DNA of 64,000 bases from Verrucomicrobiota bacterium (lineage in GTDB: Bacteria > Verrucomicrobiota > Kiritimatiellia > RFP12 > UBA1067). The position numbers and the translations under genes are program-made. The number at the start of each line of letters is the position of its first letter. Positions within the stretch are counted from its first letter, which is position 1. Of this stretch, positions 44,210 through 53,428 are shown piece by piece. The notes below the pieces were generated by a model that made no database searches, was not told the origin of the DNA, and saw nothing but the letters and a program-made list of their open reading frames with translations. The stretch spans positions 109,035-173,034 of the forward strand of contig JAHFSX010000010.1 of assembly GCA_023269675.1 (NCBI GenBank), in the 5' to 3' direction.

Positions 44210-44851
44210 GTTATCGACCTCCTTCCTCGCGCACGATCACGCCAAGCTGCGATGACGTCGATCCGTTTAAGCGGATGCTTGCCCTTCCCGGTCTTCCCAG
44301 CGGTAACGAGAAGGCGGCAGCTCAACGCTTTCTTTCCTGCACGGCATTCCATCTTTCATCAGGTTTCCTGTTTTCTTCACCCATGCCCCTAACAGACACG
44401 AGCGTCTAACCCCAGAATGTATTTCGCATTAAAAATGCCAATAACGCCGCGCTTCGAGCAACCTTCGGCCGATGAACACGTTACGGAATGGACGAAAAAC
44501 AGGGACAGGCGGACTGAGACAACTTAACCCGTGAAAACCGTGCGGGAATGTGACACTTTGTCGCCGGCGCAGGGGCAGGCAACGCCCCGCGCTCAGAGAA
44601 ACGCACGACACATACAGACGGAGGAAGGCAACCCGGCCTTCCGCGGGCGTGCGCCGGCGACAGGGACACGCGTGACGCTCCCGCCATCACCGAAGCACGG
44701 CGTATTCTGTTGGAGCACCGCTGATGACGACATCACTGAGGCTGATTTTGCCTAACCTAAGAAGGGGATGCGGCAGCCTTAACCTAAAGACGAATCGGCC
44801 CCCGCTCGGAGGCGCTCCCACAGGCTTTATGCACCCTCTCTTGGATGTCTT
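44210..44851. other. 642-bp gap with palindromes, no convincing gene
   Basis: ATCCG-TTTAAG-CGGAT (44261-44276) lies just upstream of the Hsp20 gene and could be an operator. A REP-like GC-rich palindrome is at about 44791-44825 (GGGAGCGCC...GAGCGGGGGC on the minus strand). The frame 44531-44755 has no recognisable protein character. Confidence 0.35.
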
Positions 44852-47800
44852 TTACTTTTCATCCAAAGAAAGCTCGTAGCGTCCCCAGACATCGGAATTG
44901 CGATAGTTGCCGAAGTCGCCATGCAGCGCCATCGCCGCCTTGCGCAAGAGTTTCGCGTCAAGGCTGTCGGCGTCGTCCAGCATGAAATCCATGCGGAGCT
45001 GGCTGCCGCCCTGGACACGGAAGGAACTTTTCGCGTTCGGTGTGACCTTGCCCTCGAGCAAATATCCGTCCGCGGTCTTGCGGCCTACGCATTGCACGTT
45101 CACCCGGTTGCGCCCTTCCAGGCCGTAGCTCACCTTGCAGGGGGCGACAGCCTCGCCGGCCTGAGGGATGATGAGCACCTGATCCATCCCGTCGGAGAGC
45201 AGGGTGCCCAGTTTGCGGTGAGCCCGGCTGTCGAAGTAGAATTCCAGGCAGTCATATTTCCAGGCCATTCCCGCCTGGCCCTCCGGGGCGGGACACAAGA
45301 CGTTGTCCTTCGCCTTCAGAAGGAAGTATAGCCCGTCGCCTTTCCGCCAGGTCGTCTTGACCGTGAAGGAGAGATCGTCCTTGCCGCGCCACTGGGGCAG
45401 CCAGATCTCGGCGGCATTGGGCTTTCCATGCACCACGCCGTCGGCGGCGTCGCACGCCGCGGCGGGGATGTCCGTCCACTTCGCCTCGTCGCCGTCCAGC
45501 CTGAAGGAGGCGTTGGCCCGGGGGATCATCTGGATGACGCCGGCGGACTGGAAAGCGCCCCGCGTGGACGAGATCAGCTTGCCGGCCGGGCCGCGCAGCT
45601 CGATGTCCAAGGTGTAGAGGCGGCGCTTGAGCGCATCCGCCCGAAGCTCTACCCCGATCTTCTCGGCCTGTCCCGGCGCGAGGTTAACCTCGGTCGTGGA
45701 GAGCATGATCGACGCGCCCGGCAGGGCGGCGAAGACCAGCGTGCCCGCCAACGGGGATGAAAGCTGGTTGGTGACCGTCAGCTCCCCCTTGAGCACGTTG
45801 CTGTCCGGCAAAGTCTCGGGGAGCGCAAGCCGGAGCGGCGCCACCGCCTGCAGGTCGGCGGGGACAGCGAACAGATAGAGCGGCGCGCGGGCGCACGGGA
45901 CGGAGAGCAGCCCGTCGGCGCTCGCCCGGACAGAGCCCTCGTTCCCCAACATGTCCATGGTCCGGTACGCGGCGTTCGGGGGCGCCTTGAAGTTCTCCGT
46001 GGTCGGCTCCATGGAGAAGACTGCGGCGGTCGTCGTGCGGTCGGCGTTCCTGATCAGGGCGCAGAAGCTCCCGACAGAGGCCAGAGGCAAACGCGTCACC
46101 TCCAGTTGGCTGTTCAGCACGTGTCCGGCGAGGGCCGTGACCGCCACGCCGCGCAGCCCCGGCTCGGCGCCGTCATCGCCGGGGCCGCTCATGACGGTGT
46201 ACATCTTGTAACCGTCGGCCAGTTTGAGCAAGATGTCATGGCACTGCAGCGCGGCGGCGTCCGCTTCCGGCATGAGGGTGACGAAGAAAGGGAAGGTGTC
46301 TACGCCGGAATAGTTGACGCCGCCGAAGCCTGCGGCGAGGGCGTCCTTGCCGGTCATCGGCCGTCCGTTTCCGCGGCGCGGCAGCGACATCACGCCGCTC
46401 TCGGTGCACCAGAGCGTCGGCTTTTTATCAGGGTACTTCGCCAGGAGCCTCTTCAGGCGCTGGGTGGCGTTGTCGGGGGACAGGTAGTCTTGCAGGGGCA
46501 GCCCTGAATAGGGATGGTAGGAGACCCCGTCCATGTATTGGAGGCCGCCGTTTTCGAGGATGCCGGCCAGCACCGAAAGGGAGCCGGGCTCGATGCCGGG
46601 GGGAAAGAAAAGGATGCCGGGAAACGCGGGGCGGAACAGTTCGTCGGCGGCCTTGAGGGCCTCGACATAGGCTTTGGTGTCGCAGGGCTCGTGCGGCTCG
46701 CTGGTGAACTCCAGACCGAAGACGTTCTTGCCCTTCAAGACCCGCAGCGCCTCGGGGTAGAACTTCTTGTCCACCCCGAAGCCGACGTAGGCGCGGAAGT
46801 TGGGGATGAGCTTGTTGTAGGTGTCGTACTGTTTCTGGAAGCGGCCGTCATCGACGTTGTAGGGGTAGCAGAACATGCGGCGTATGGGTGAGTCGAAATG
46901 GAAGAGCTCGGTCTCGTCGGCCCAGCAGGCCATGGGGTTGTTGACGGTCAGCTCCCTGGGCGCGGGCGGCACGATGCCGAGGCAGTAGCGCTGGCTTTTC
47001 AACGGCTTGCCGTCCGGGCCGCGCACCTCCATGTCCAGGTAGAAAACGCCGCACGCGGGGGGCAGGATGTTCTCGGTCAGGCTTTGCCCGGCCTCCATCG
47101 TCCGCTCCAGCTTGAGCAGCGGCTTGCCTTCCAAGGACTCCAAGGAAAACATAGCTTTGCCGGCTCCGAATTCGGAGGGGACGCACACCGTGGCCGGGAT
47201 CGGCTGCCTGATCCGGAAATAGCCGCCCGAATCTTTCGGGATGTCGAGCCGCACGCGGCCGAGCCGCTCCCGCTCCATTGCCAGGGCGCGGCCCGCTGCG
47301 AGCTGCTCTTCAGGTGTCATGGCAGGCCGCCCCGCCTCTTCCTGCCGCTTGACCTCCTCCGCCCCCAGCGCGCGCTTGTAGATGGACAGTTCGTCGAGGT
47401 CGAAGCGGCCGGTCGTCTCGCCCGCCTTGGGCACGGTGGCCCCGACCATCATGAAATGCCCGAAGCCGAAGCCCATCTCGTGGAAAGGGCCGACCAGCGG
47501 CGTGTCCTTCCAGGTCACCGCGACGAGCTTGCCGCCGAAAGGCTTCTCTTCCTTCAGCTCGCCGTCGAGGTAAAGTTTAAGCGACGCCGTGTCGAAGGTC
47601 ACGGCGAAGTGATGCCAGACGCCCGGAGAGACTTTGGCGAAGACCGCCGCCCCGTTCGCCTTCTCGTCAGTCGAGCTCGCGGCGAAGCCCAGCGCCCCGT
47701 TGGCGTACCAGAGGTTGAAGCCGCCGCTGTACCGGGGGTTGGGAACCCGGCCCTCGAAGAGCGACAGGATGTCGCAACAGCCCTCCGCCAGATCCTCGTG

Positions 47801-48259
47801 GATGCGTAGCCAGCCGGCGAAGGCTCCTCCGTCCGCGAACTCCGCGCCGGTAATGCCGCTGCGGTACAGGCAGGTCGCCTCCCATGGGTATTCAATCTTG
47901 TCGACCCCGCTGGCGACAGCCGCCTTCCATGGCCAGCGGCCTCGGGTCCACTCGGGGGAGAGCGTCTCGGGGCTGAACTTCCAGGGGAATGACGGATGCC
48001 TTCCGTAGGCGTTATAGCGCTGGATGGTCAACGAACCGCGCGGCCCGCCCGTCACCGCGGTCTGAAGCGGATCAAGGAGGACCTGGTTGGCCACCTCGTC
48101 GCCCTGTCCCTCCTCGAAGGTGTAAAAGCGGATCAGCGCCGGATCGTGCTTGACCGTTTCCTTGTACGTCCGGAATTGCGCCTGCTCCTCCGCCTCGCCG
48201 GCGGCCCCTGCGGCAGCGGCCATGAGCGACAGGAAAAACATCACTGCCCTGATTTTCAT
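44852..48259 (-). CDS. Exported LamG + GH-A glycoside hydrolase + CBM9-like protein
   Basis: 1135 residues with signal peptide (MKIRAVMFFLSLMAAAAGAAG). Residues about 35-310 form a LamG-like lectin sandwich (RFYTFEEGQGDEVAN, GVWHHFAVTFDTASLKLYLDG). A beta linker leads to a barrel of GH39-like type at about 440-740, with acid/base E521 in FTSEPHEP, DGVSYHPYSG and nucleophile E620 in LWCTESGV. C-terminal beta domains end in a CBM9-like module (about 960-1130; FRLDGDEAKWTDIPAA, DCLEFYFDSRAHRKLG). The enzyme probably acts on xylan- or uronic-acid-type glycans; the family is not certain. Its start codon overlaps the stop of the upstream gene by 4 bp (ATGA), so the two are translationally coupled. 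Confidence 0.82.
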   Translation of the reverse strand: MKIRAVMFFLSLMAAAAGAAGEAEEQAQFRTYKETVKHDPALIRFYTFEEGQGDEVANQVLLDPLQTAVTGGPRGSLTIQRYNAYGRHPSFPWKFSPETLSPEWTRGRWPWKAAVASGVDKIEYPWEATCLYRSGITGAEFADGGAFAGWLRIHEDLAEGCCDILSLFEGRVPNPRYSGGFNLWYANGALGFAASSTDEKANGAAVFAKVSPGVWHHFAVTFDTASLKLYLDGELKEEKPFGGKLVAVTWKDTPLVGPFHEMGFGFGHFMMVGATVPKAGETTGRFDLDELSIYKRALGAEEVKRQEEAGRPAMTPEEQLAAGRALAMERERLGRVRLDIPKDSGGYFRIRQPIPATVCVPSEFGAGKAMFSLESLEGKPLLKLERTMEAGQSLTENILPPACGVFYLDMEVRGPDGKPLKSQRYCLGIVPPAPRELTVNNPMACWADETELFHFDSPIRRMFCYPYNVDDGRFQKQYDTYNKLIPNFRAYVGFGVDKKFYPEALRVLKGKNVFGLEFTSEPHEPCDTKAYVEALKAADELFRPAFPGILFFPPGIEPGSLSVLAGILENGGLQYMDGVSYHPYSGLPLQDYLSPDNATQRLKRLLAKYPDKKPTLWCTESGVMSLPRRGNGRPMTGKDALAAGFGGVNYSGVDTFPFFVTLMPEADAAALQCHDILLKLADGYKMYTVMSGPGDDGAEPGLRGVAVTALAGHVLNSQLEVTRLPLASVGSFCALIRNADRTTTAAVFSMEPTTENFKAPPNAAYRTMDMLGNEGSVRASADGLLSVPCARAPLYLFAVPADLQAVAPLRLALPETLPDSNVLKGELTVTNQLSSPLAGTLVFAALPGASIMLSTTEVNLAPGQAEKIGVELRADALKRRLYTLDIELRGPAGKLISSTRGAFQSAGVIQMIPRANASFRLDGDEAKWTDIPAAACDAADGVVHGKPNAAEIWLPQWRGKDDLSFTVKTTWRKGDGLYFLLKAKDNVLCPAPEGQAGMAWKYDCLEFYFDSRAHRKLGTLLSDGMDQVLIIPQAGEAVAPCKVSYGLEGRNRVNVQCVGRKTADGYLLEGKVTPNAKSSFRVQGGSQLRMDFMLDDADSLDAKLLRKAAMALHGDFGNYRNSDVWGRYELSLDEK

Positions 48260-50448
48260 CGAACGGTTATTTCCTTATCGGCCATGGTTTCAACATTCAG
48301 AAGATAGACGGGCTGCGCGGAAACGGGTATTTCTCCGGCTTTTACTGGAAGCATTTTACCGAACAGATTCATGAGCTGCGCGCCGGGAATCGTCGCGTCC
48401 GTCTTGATCACCGCGTCTTTTCCGGAGGTAAACAGAATGAGGCCTTTACGGCCGCCGGGATTTGCAAAATGGACCGCGAACACCCCGGCCGGGACATCCG
48501 GCAGCCGGGACAGCGCCGCGCCTTTCCCGACCAGACCGTTGAACACCGCCAGCGCCAGCCCTTTCGCCCCGGGCAGACCGGTCGTCGGATTATCGGCCGG
48601 GCTGTACTCCGAGGGTCCGGATTCCAGAATCACACGTTCAATGCCATCGGCAAGCTGGAGCGCGAGATCCTGAATCTGCCATGCCGCTCCCGTCCATTCG
48701 TCAACCGTCGGGATGGGCCAGGTGTTCTGCAGGGGACGGCCCGCCGCAGGTTTTTCTGACGGCAACAGGGTCGCCCGCGCGAATTGCTGAATGCCGCAGG
48801 CCGTGTTCCACACCGGCTTGGCCGTCGCCCGGGTGACCCTTGCGCTCCACGGGGATTTCTCGTATGTTCTCGCCGGATCTACGGAACACTTCTGGGCAGA
48901 AAAGATGTCGTGCCATTCGGCCGCGTTTTTCTGAAGCCACGCCGCCGTTTCGATACCGTCGCCGATGTCGATGCGCCCCGCCAGCATGATCGCGTCTGGA
49001 ACCTCTTTGCGCACGGTTTCCGCGGCCGTCCGCAACAGCACCCGATAGTCCTGATATTTTTGTTCCGGCGCTCCTTTCATGCTGTTGCCGGGGCACGTGG
49101 CATTCCACAGCTCAAAGTACTTAACCCCGGCATAGCGGTTGACCAGCAGCCGCACGATTTTTTTAAAGCGCGCCATGTCCGCGGGCAGGTTCTCGGATCC
49201 CTCGGCGAGCTTCAGCCAGCTCGGCCTCCCGGTCAGGCACAGGACGGTCTCCGCACCGAGTTCCCGGTTCTTTTCCATGACCGCATCCAAACGTTCCCAG
49301 TCATACTCCTGGCTGGCGGGCTCTAGCTCCGCCCAGTCCACCACCACCCGGCTCAACCGCATGCCGAGCGCGACGACCTCCGGTTGCCGGGAGGCCAGTT
49401 CGCACGCGCCGAGTTTGGAGGATTGGATCTCGAAGGGAATGACAGCCACCGGATACGCCGCCTTTTTCAGGGTCTTCCCCTGCGCGTCCAGGGACAGCTT
49501 GATCTCATATAGTCCAGGCGCGGCGAAGGCGAGGGTCACAGGCGTTTTTCGCGGCAGCACATATTTTTCACCGTTGACCCGCAGTTCATCAGCTTCGGAG
49601 GTTGCGTCGATCAGCACGGGGATCTGCTGATCCGTTAAAAAATAGCCGTAACTTTCATGGGGTATTTTCAATTTCAGCGCCGTCAACCGCGCCTCGCGTT
49701 CGGCCGTAAAGAGCTGGGCCGGCACGCCGTTCGTATAATGCGCTTTGATCTCTTCCTCGGACAAGGTGGCCGTGTGGACGGTCAGCCGATCCAGTTTGAG
49801 GTCCAGCGGCCCGACAAGGAGCTCTCCCCGATCTTCCACAAAGTTAAGCGCCGCGTCTTTCCGGCCGGCCGCTTCACCATCGGCATACAGCGCCAGGCTC
49901 TTGGTGTCATAGTTGATGACAATATGGTGCCATTTCTCGGGCAAGAATTTTTGCAGGTGAAGGGAGTCCGCGCCCTCGGCCGTTCCCCAGCTCAGATTGA
50001 GCCAGCCGTCGAGCGCCCATTTCTGCTTGTTGAACCCCACGTACATTCCATGCTGATAGCTTTGGCTGACACTCAGCACGGAACCGCTGAAATAGTGCTC
50101 CACATCGTACACATACGCCCAAAGCTCGATCGCGAAGGGTTTGCCGGCTTGAAACACGTGTCCGATGTTGCCGAGCTTCTGGCCGCCGCTCCCCAGACGC
50201 AGGGCGTTCAACTCTCCGCTGCGCCCCAAAGCCGCGGCCGGGTATCGTTTCCCCTCCTCCGGAAGCGCGCTTCCCCCGCGCAAACGGCCGTACACTGAAA
50301 AGGTCGTGACCACCGCCGGCATTCTCTCCGCGGCCCGCTTGTCCGGCAGGCAGCCCGTCTGAGCCCGGGAGAAATCGAGGTCGACCCCCTCAGCCGCCAT
50401 GGCGCCGGGCAGGCCGGCGGCGGCCAGGGCGATGAGAGCGCTCCTCAT
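48256..50448 (-). CDS. Exported LamG + GH-A-fold protein lacking both catalytic glutamates
   Basis: 730 residues from the ATG at 50448, which begins a signal peptide (MRSALIALAAAGLPGAMAA). The frame is open a further 133 codons upstream but there it is arginine-rich and antisense to the next gene. A LamG-like domain covers about 25-270 (PFAIELWAYVYDVEHYFSG, KWHHIVINYDTKSLALYADG). A GH39-like barrel covers about 345-620. At the acid/base site the motif is YFELWNATCPG, with A450 where a WNE-type Glu belongs. At the nucleophile site it is VWNTACGIQ, with A550 in place of Glu. The spacing (100 residues) matches the paralogue downstream (E521 and E620). It is therefore probably a glycan-binding pseudoenzyme. 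No clear Shine-Dalgarno. Confidence 0.8.
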   Translation of the reverse strand: MRSALIALAAAGLPGAMAAEGVDLDFSRAQTGCLPDKRAAERMPAVVTTFSVYGRLRGGSALPEEGKRYPAAALGRSGELNALRLGSGGQKLGNIGHVFQAGKPFAIELWAYVYDVEHYFSGSVLSVSQSYQHGMYVGFNKQKWALDGWLNLSWGTAEGADSLHLQKFLPEKWHHIVINYDTKSLALYADGEAAGRKDAALNFVEDRGELLVGPLDLKLDRLTVHTATLSEEEIKAHYTNGVPAQLFTAEREARLTALKLKIPHESYGYFLTDQQIPVLIDATSEADELRVNGEKYVLPRKTPVTLAFAAPGLYEIKLSLDAQGKTLKKAAYPVAVIPFEIQSSKLGACELASRQPEVVALGMRLSRVVVDWAELEPASQEYDWERLDAVMEKNRELGAETVLCLTGRPSWLKLAEGSENLPADMARFKKIVRLLVNRYAGVKYFELWNATCPGNSMKGAPEQKYQDYRVLLRTAAETVRKEVPDAIMLAGRIDIGDGIETAAWLQKNAAEWHDIFSAQKCSVDPARTYEKSPWSARVTRATAKPVWNTACGIQQFARATLLPSEKPAAGRPLQNTWPIPTVDEWTGAAWQIQDLALQLADGIERVILESGPSEYSPADNPTTGLPGAKGLALAVFNGLVGKGAALSRLPDVPAGVFAVHFANPGGRKGLILFTSGKDAVIKTDATIPGAQLMNLFGKMLPVKAGEIPVSAQPVYLLNVETMADKEITVR

Positions 50449-50532
50449 GGCGCGGCCGAATTTGCCCGCAAAACAAATGTGTGACGTTCGAATCGCAACA
50501 GTTCCCTTCGCTTCCGGTTCAGGCAGGCAGGC

Positions 50533-50573
50533 CGGGTTCCCCGAACCCGCCGCGGACGCCGCGGGAGGCGTCC
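50533..50573 (-). terminator. Tandem hairpins after the giant beta-strand gene
   Basis: Directly past the stop codon of the minus-strand gene are GGACGCC-TCCCGC-GGCGTCC (50573-50554) and CGGGTTC-GGG-GAACCCG (50549-50533). There is no T-run, so this is either a weak terminator or a REP-like element. Confidence 0.4.
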
Positions 50574-53027
50574 CTACCATACGCTGATCAGCGTTCCCTT
50601 CGGCAGCACCGTGAGCACGACGTCGTTGCCGGTCCCGCCCGTGTAGCTGACCGCGAAGCTGTACCCGCCGGCGGATACGCGGCCGGTGCCGGCGAACGTG
50701 CCCTGCACGGCTCCTGCGGACTGGTTGTCGATGACCGTGTACGGCGTGCTGCTTCGGAGCGTTCCGCTCACACGGAGTTGCAGCGTGCTGCCCGCGCCGC
50801 CGTTGCTGTTGAGATTGACCGTGCCGCCCGCGACGATCCGATCGCACGCGCCGGTGTCGTCAAGCTGAACGTCCAGCACCGCGCCGGACTGCAGGTTGAG
50901 GTTCGAGCTGAGGTTCAGCGTGCCGATGTTGTTCGTCAGTCCTGCGCCGAGCAGGCCTCCATTCTCAATTGTCACGTTGCGCGCAATCGTGCCTGCACCG
51001 CCCAAAATGGCGCCCGTCTTCACCGTCACGCTGTTTGTGCTGGCCGTCAGCGCGCCGTCGACCACCAGCGCGCCGTTCGAGACGATGGTTGTACCGCTAT
51101 AGGAGTTCGTGCCGCTGAGGGTCCAGATGCCCGTACCGGTTTTGATCAGACGCCCCACGATCCCAATCACGTTCGTCGGTCCGGAATCCTGAATCGTTCC
51201 TGCGTAAGTCGTGCTGGCGTTACCACTGCCGACCGTCAAGGTGCTGCTCCCTAAGCCGGTGTCCGATTGGTAGTCCCTGAACCAGACGAATCCCACGCCC
51301 GTTAAAGACGCGAGGGACACATTGCTGAGCCTCAGGTCGATGCCGCCGCCTTCATTGATCACAACGGGGCTGGAGGCGGGAACAGATGTGCTCCAGACGC
51401 GCAGCATACCGCCATTGATGGTGGTGGGGCCAGTATAGGTGTTGGCGCCGTCCAGCCACAAGCGGACGTAGCCGTTGTTGTTGCCGCCAAGAGCGTTGAA
51501 AGTCAGTCCATTTCCCGCCGTGTTCGTCAGGCTGCCGGTGAGCTGAAGGGGGCCCTGGTGCAGAAAAAAAATCGCCTCCCGCCCGTTGAAATCAAGATTG
51601 GGGGCGATCGTCAGCCGGCCGCCGTGCGGGTTGTATGCGAAGCAGAAGTTGATGGCTCCGGCAACCAGTGTCAATTTCTTGGTCCCAAAAAGGCTGGCGG
51701 TTCCGCTGCCGCTCGTATACAAGGTCAGAGAGTTAATCGTGCGGTCCGCGCTGAGCGTCGGCGACGTCGCGGTGATCTTGACGTTGTCGGTCGCGCCGGC
51801 CGAATTGATATCGCTCACGAAGGTTGTCTGCGGGGTCAAACCGTAACTGCCATAGGTCAAGAAATCGCCGTCATAGACGGTGGCCCAATAATAACCTGAG
51901 ATCTGGGACGCGTTGACCGCCCAGGGAATGATGCCGTTCACCAGCGAAGCGGAGGGGGCTGCGCCGTTTATCGTACCAATAGTGACACGCCCCTCGACCG
52001 GCGCACCGGTGCCGAAAGTCGCGAAGCCATTCAGATTCCAGGTTCCATTCATGGCTGTCATCCCTGTCCCTGCGGCACGGTTAAGGGCTGTGACCGCCAA
52101 GGTGACCACATTATTGGTGCCGCTAGGGGTCTGAGAAACGGTCAGGCCGTTCACGCTGCGGAACAGGTTGACCGTGCCGATGGTCTCCGTCAGGCTGCTG
52201 TCATTGCCTTCCTTGGCCGCCAAACGAACGTTTGCCCCGCGCATCTCCACGTTGGCGGTGTCGGGGATGCGGTTCGTGTTGGCACCGGTCGCACCGACAG
52301 AGGTGCCCAGCGGGGCGTAGGCGACATTGTTGCCCAGCGCCAGCAGGCCGATAACTCCGGCCGCTTGCAAGCTGTTATTGAAGAAAGCGTCCTGTCGGCC
52401 GATGACAATATTCGTCGTGGACAGCGTGGCGCTGGCGGTCGCCAGAACCATTTGACCCGCGCCGATGTTCAGCGTTCCAGCAAACGTCGAAGCCGCGTTC
52501 TGCAGGTACAGGCTCCCGTTGCCCGTCTTGTTCAGGCCGCCTGCTCCCCCCAGCGCCCCGTTAAAGATCACTTGGGGATACCAGCAGGTATCCGATTTCG
52601 CATGGACGGTCACTGTATCCGGAAGCGTGAAGTTGATCTTCTCGTTGGCATTGACCGTACCGAACTGCAACCGGTTGTTGATTTCTCCCGCTACCGCGCT
52701 TTGATAGGTTACGCCCCCCCTGAGCGCCAGATTGCGGTCGGATCCCGTCGCTTTCAGGAGCAGCGTCGTGACGTTGGTGTGCGCCGTGACAACCGTGGCA
52801 TTGGCGTTCCACACCCCGTCCGCGGCCAGCGTGATGGTCTGGGCGGTTCCGGCGTAACCGGCGGGCAGAAAGACATTGTTGCTGACCCCTCCCGCCCAGT
52901 TGGCGGCTGAACCGTAGTCGTAGGTGCCGCCCGTCGCAGGAACCCAGTCGGCGCGTGCGGGCAACGTGCACGCCGCCGCCATCACCAGAATCATCGCCAA
53001 CCCATCTAGCTTACGTTTCCGATTCAT
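50574..53027 (-). CDS. Giant exported autotransporter-associated beta-strand protein
   Basis: 817 residues. The ATG at 53027 follows GGGAGAAG and starts a signal peptide (MILVMAAACTLPARA within the first 26 residues). The whole mature part is asparagine-, threonine- and glycine-rich parallel-beta repeat. PF12951-type units include LNKTGNGSLYLQNAASTFAG and IKTGTGIWTLSGTNSYSGTT. The end of the protein (VKTGAILGGAGTIARNVTIE, then YTGGTGNDVVLTVLPKGTLISVW) is as in passenger domains, but no translocator barrel follows. The last residues share the GTLIxV pattern with the other two giant proteins. It is probably a surface-exposed adhesive or glycan-associated protein. Strong own promoter. Confidence 0.82.
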   Translation of the reverse strand: MNRKRKLDGLAMILVMAAACTLPARADWVPATGGTYDYGSAANWAGGVSNNVFLPAGYAGTAQTITLAADGVWNANATVVTAHTNVTTLLLKATGSDRNLALRGGVTYQSAVAGEINNRLQFGTVNANEKINFTLPDTVTVHAKSDTCWYPQVIFNGALGGAGGLNKTGNGSLYLQNAASTFAGTLNIGAGQMVLATASATLSTTNIVIGRQDAFFNNSLQAAGVIGLLALGNNVAYAPLGTSVGATGANTNRIPDTANVEMRGANVRLAAKEGNDSSLTETIGTVNLFRSVNGLTVSQTPSGTNNVVTLAVTALNRAAGTGMTAMNGTWNLNGFATFGTGAPVEGRVTIGTINGAAPSASLVNGIIPWAVNASQISGYYWATVYDGDFLTYGSYGLTPQTTFVSDINSAGATDNVKITATSPTLSADRTINSLTLYTSGSGTASLFGTKKLTLVAGAINFCFAYNPHGGRLTIAPNLDFNGREAIFFLHQGPLQLTGSLTNTAGNGLTFNALGGNNNGYVRLWLDGANTYTGPTTINGGMLRVWSTSVPASSPVVINEGGGIDLRLSNVSLASLTGVGFVWFRDYQSDTGLGSSTLTVGSGNASTTYAGTIQDSGPTNVIGIVGRLIKTGTGIWTLSGTNSYSGTTIVSNGALVVDGALTASTNSVTVKTGAILGGAGTIARNVTIENGGLLGAGLTNNIGTLNLSSNLNLQSGAVLDVQLDDTGACDRIVAGGTVNLNSNGGAGSTLQLRVSGTLRSSTPYTVIDNQSAGAVQGTFAGTGRVSAGGYSFAVSYTGGTGNDVVLTVLPKGTLISVW

Positions 53028-53165
53028 GACTTCTCCCGTTGGTACCCACAAAACCCGACATCACCTGAATTCCGATCACAGGCATCCCGTCGCCTGAGCA
53101 GGAATGGGCCACACGCCACGTGCCGTAACCACGCAACGCTCCGCAAACTACCGACACTCGTTTGC

Positions 53166-53195
53166 ATTATGCGGAGTGGGGGGCAAAACAGTCAA
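53166..53195 (-). promoter_or_regulatory. Promoter of the giant beta-strand gene
   Basis: On the minus strand TTGACT (53195-53190) and CATAAT (53171-53166) are spaced by 18 bp. The leader to the ATG at 53027 would be about 130 bases. Confidence 0.6.
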
Positions 53196-53375
53196 CCCTT
53201 GATTCGCACGATTGCAAGGTTTCAGGTTATTGAAGGGGGAGGCCATTGATCGCAACCTGTACAGGTCGTCGTGCCGGGAGACTTCGGCACCTGCATCCTA
53301 ACGTCTCCTTTGGCTGTCACGCCTGACCCTGTGCCTGCACGGGAGACTCCGGTGAAGGGACACGGAGAGACGGGC

Positions 53376-53404
53376 TCGCCACCGGTGGCGCGAAACGGTA
53401 TGCT
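53376..53404 (+). promoter_or_regulatory. Probable promoter of the GH16 gene
   Basis: TATGCT (53399-53404) has a weak -35 TCGCCA (53376-53381) at 17 bp. A palindrome CGCCACCGGTGGCG at 53377-53390 overlaps the spacer and may be an operator. AAAAGGAGAGG follows before the ATG at 53429. Confidence 0.4.
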
Positions 53405-53428
53405 GTCTGCGAAAAGGAGAGGTGTTCG

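Noticed and set aside
44531..44755. 74-codon plus-strand frame in the gap upstream of Hsp20
   Set aside because: No ribosome site, no domain, low-complexity charged peptide.
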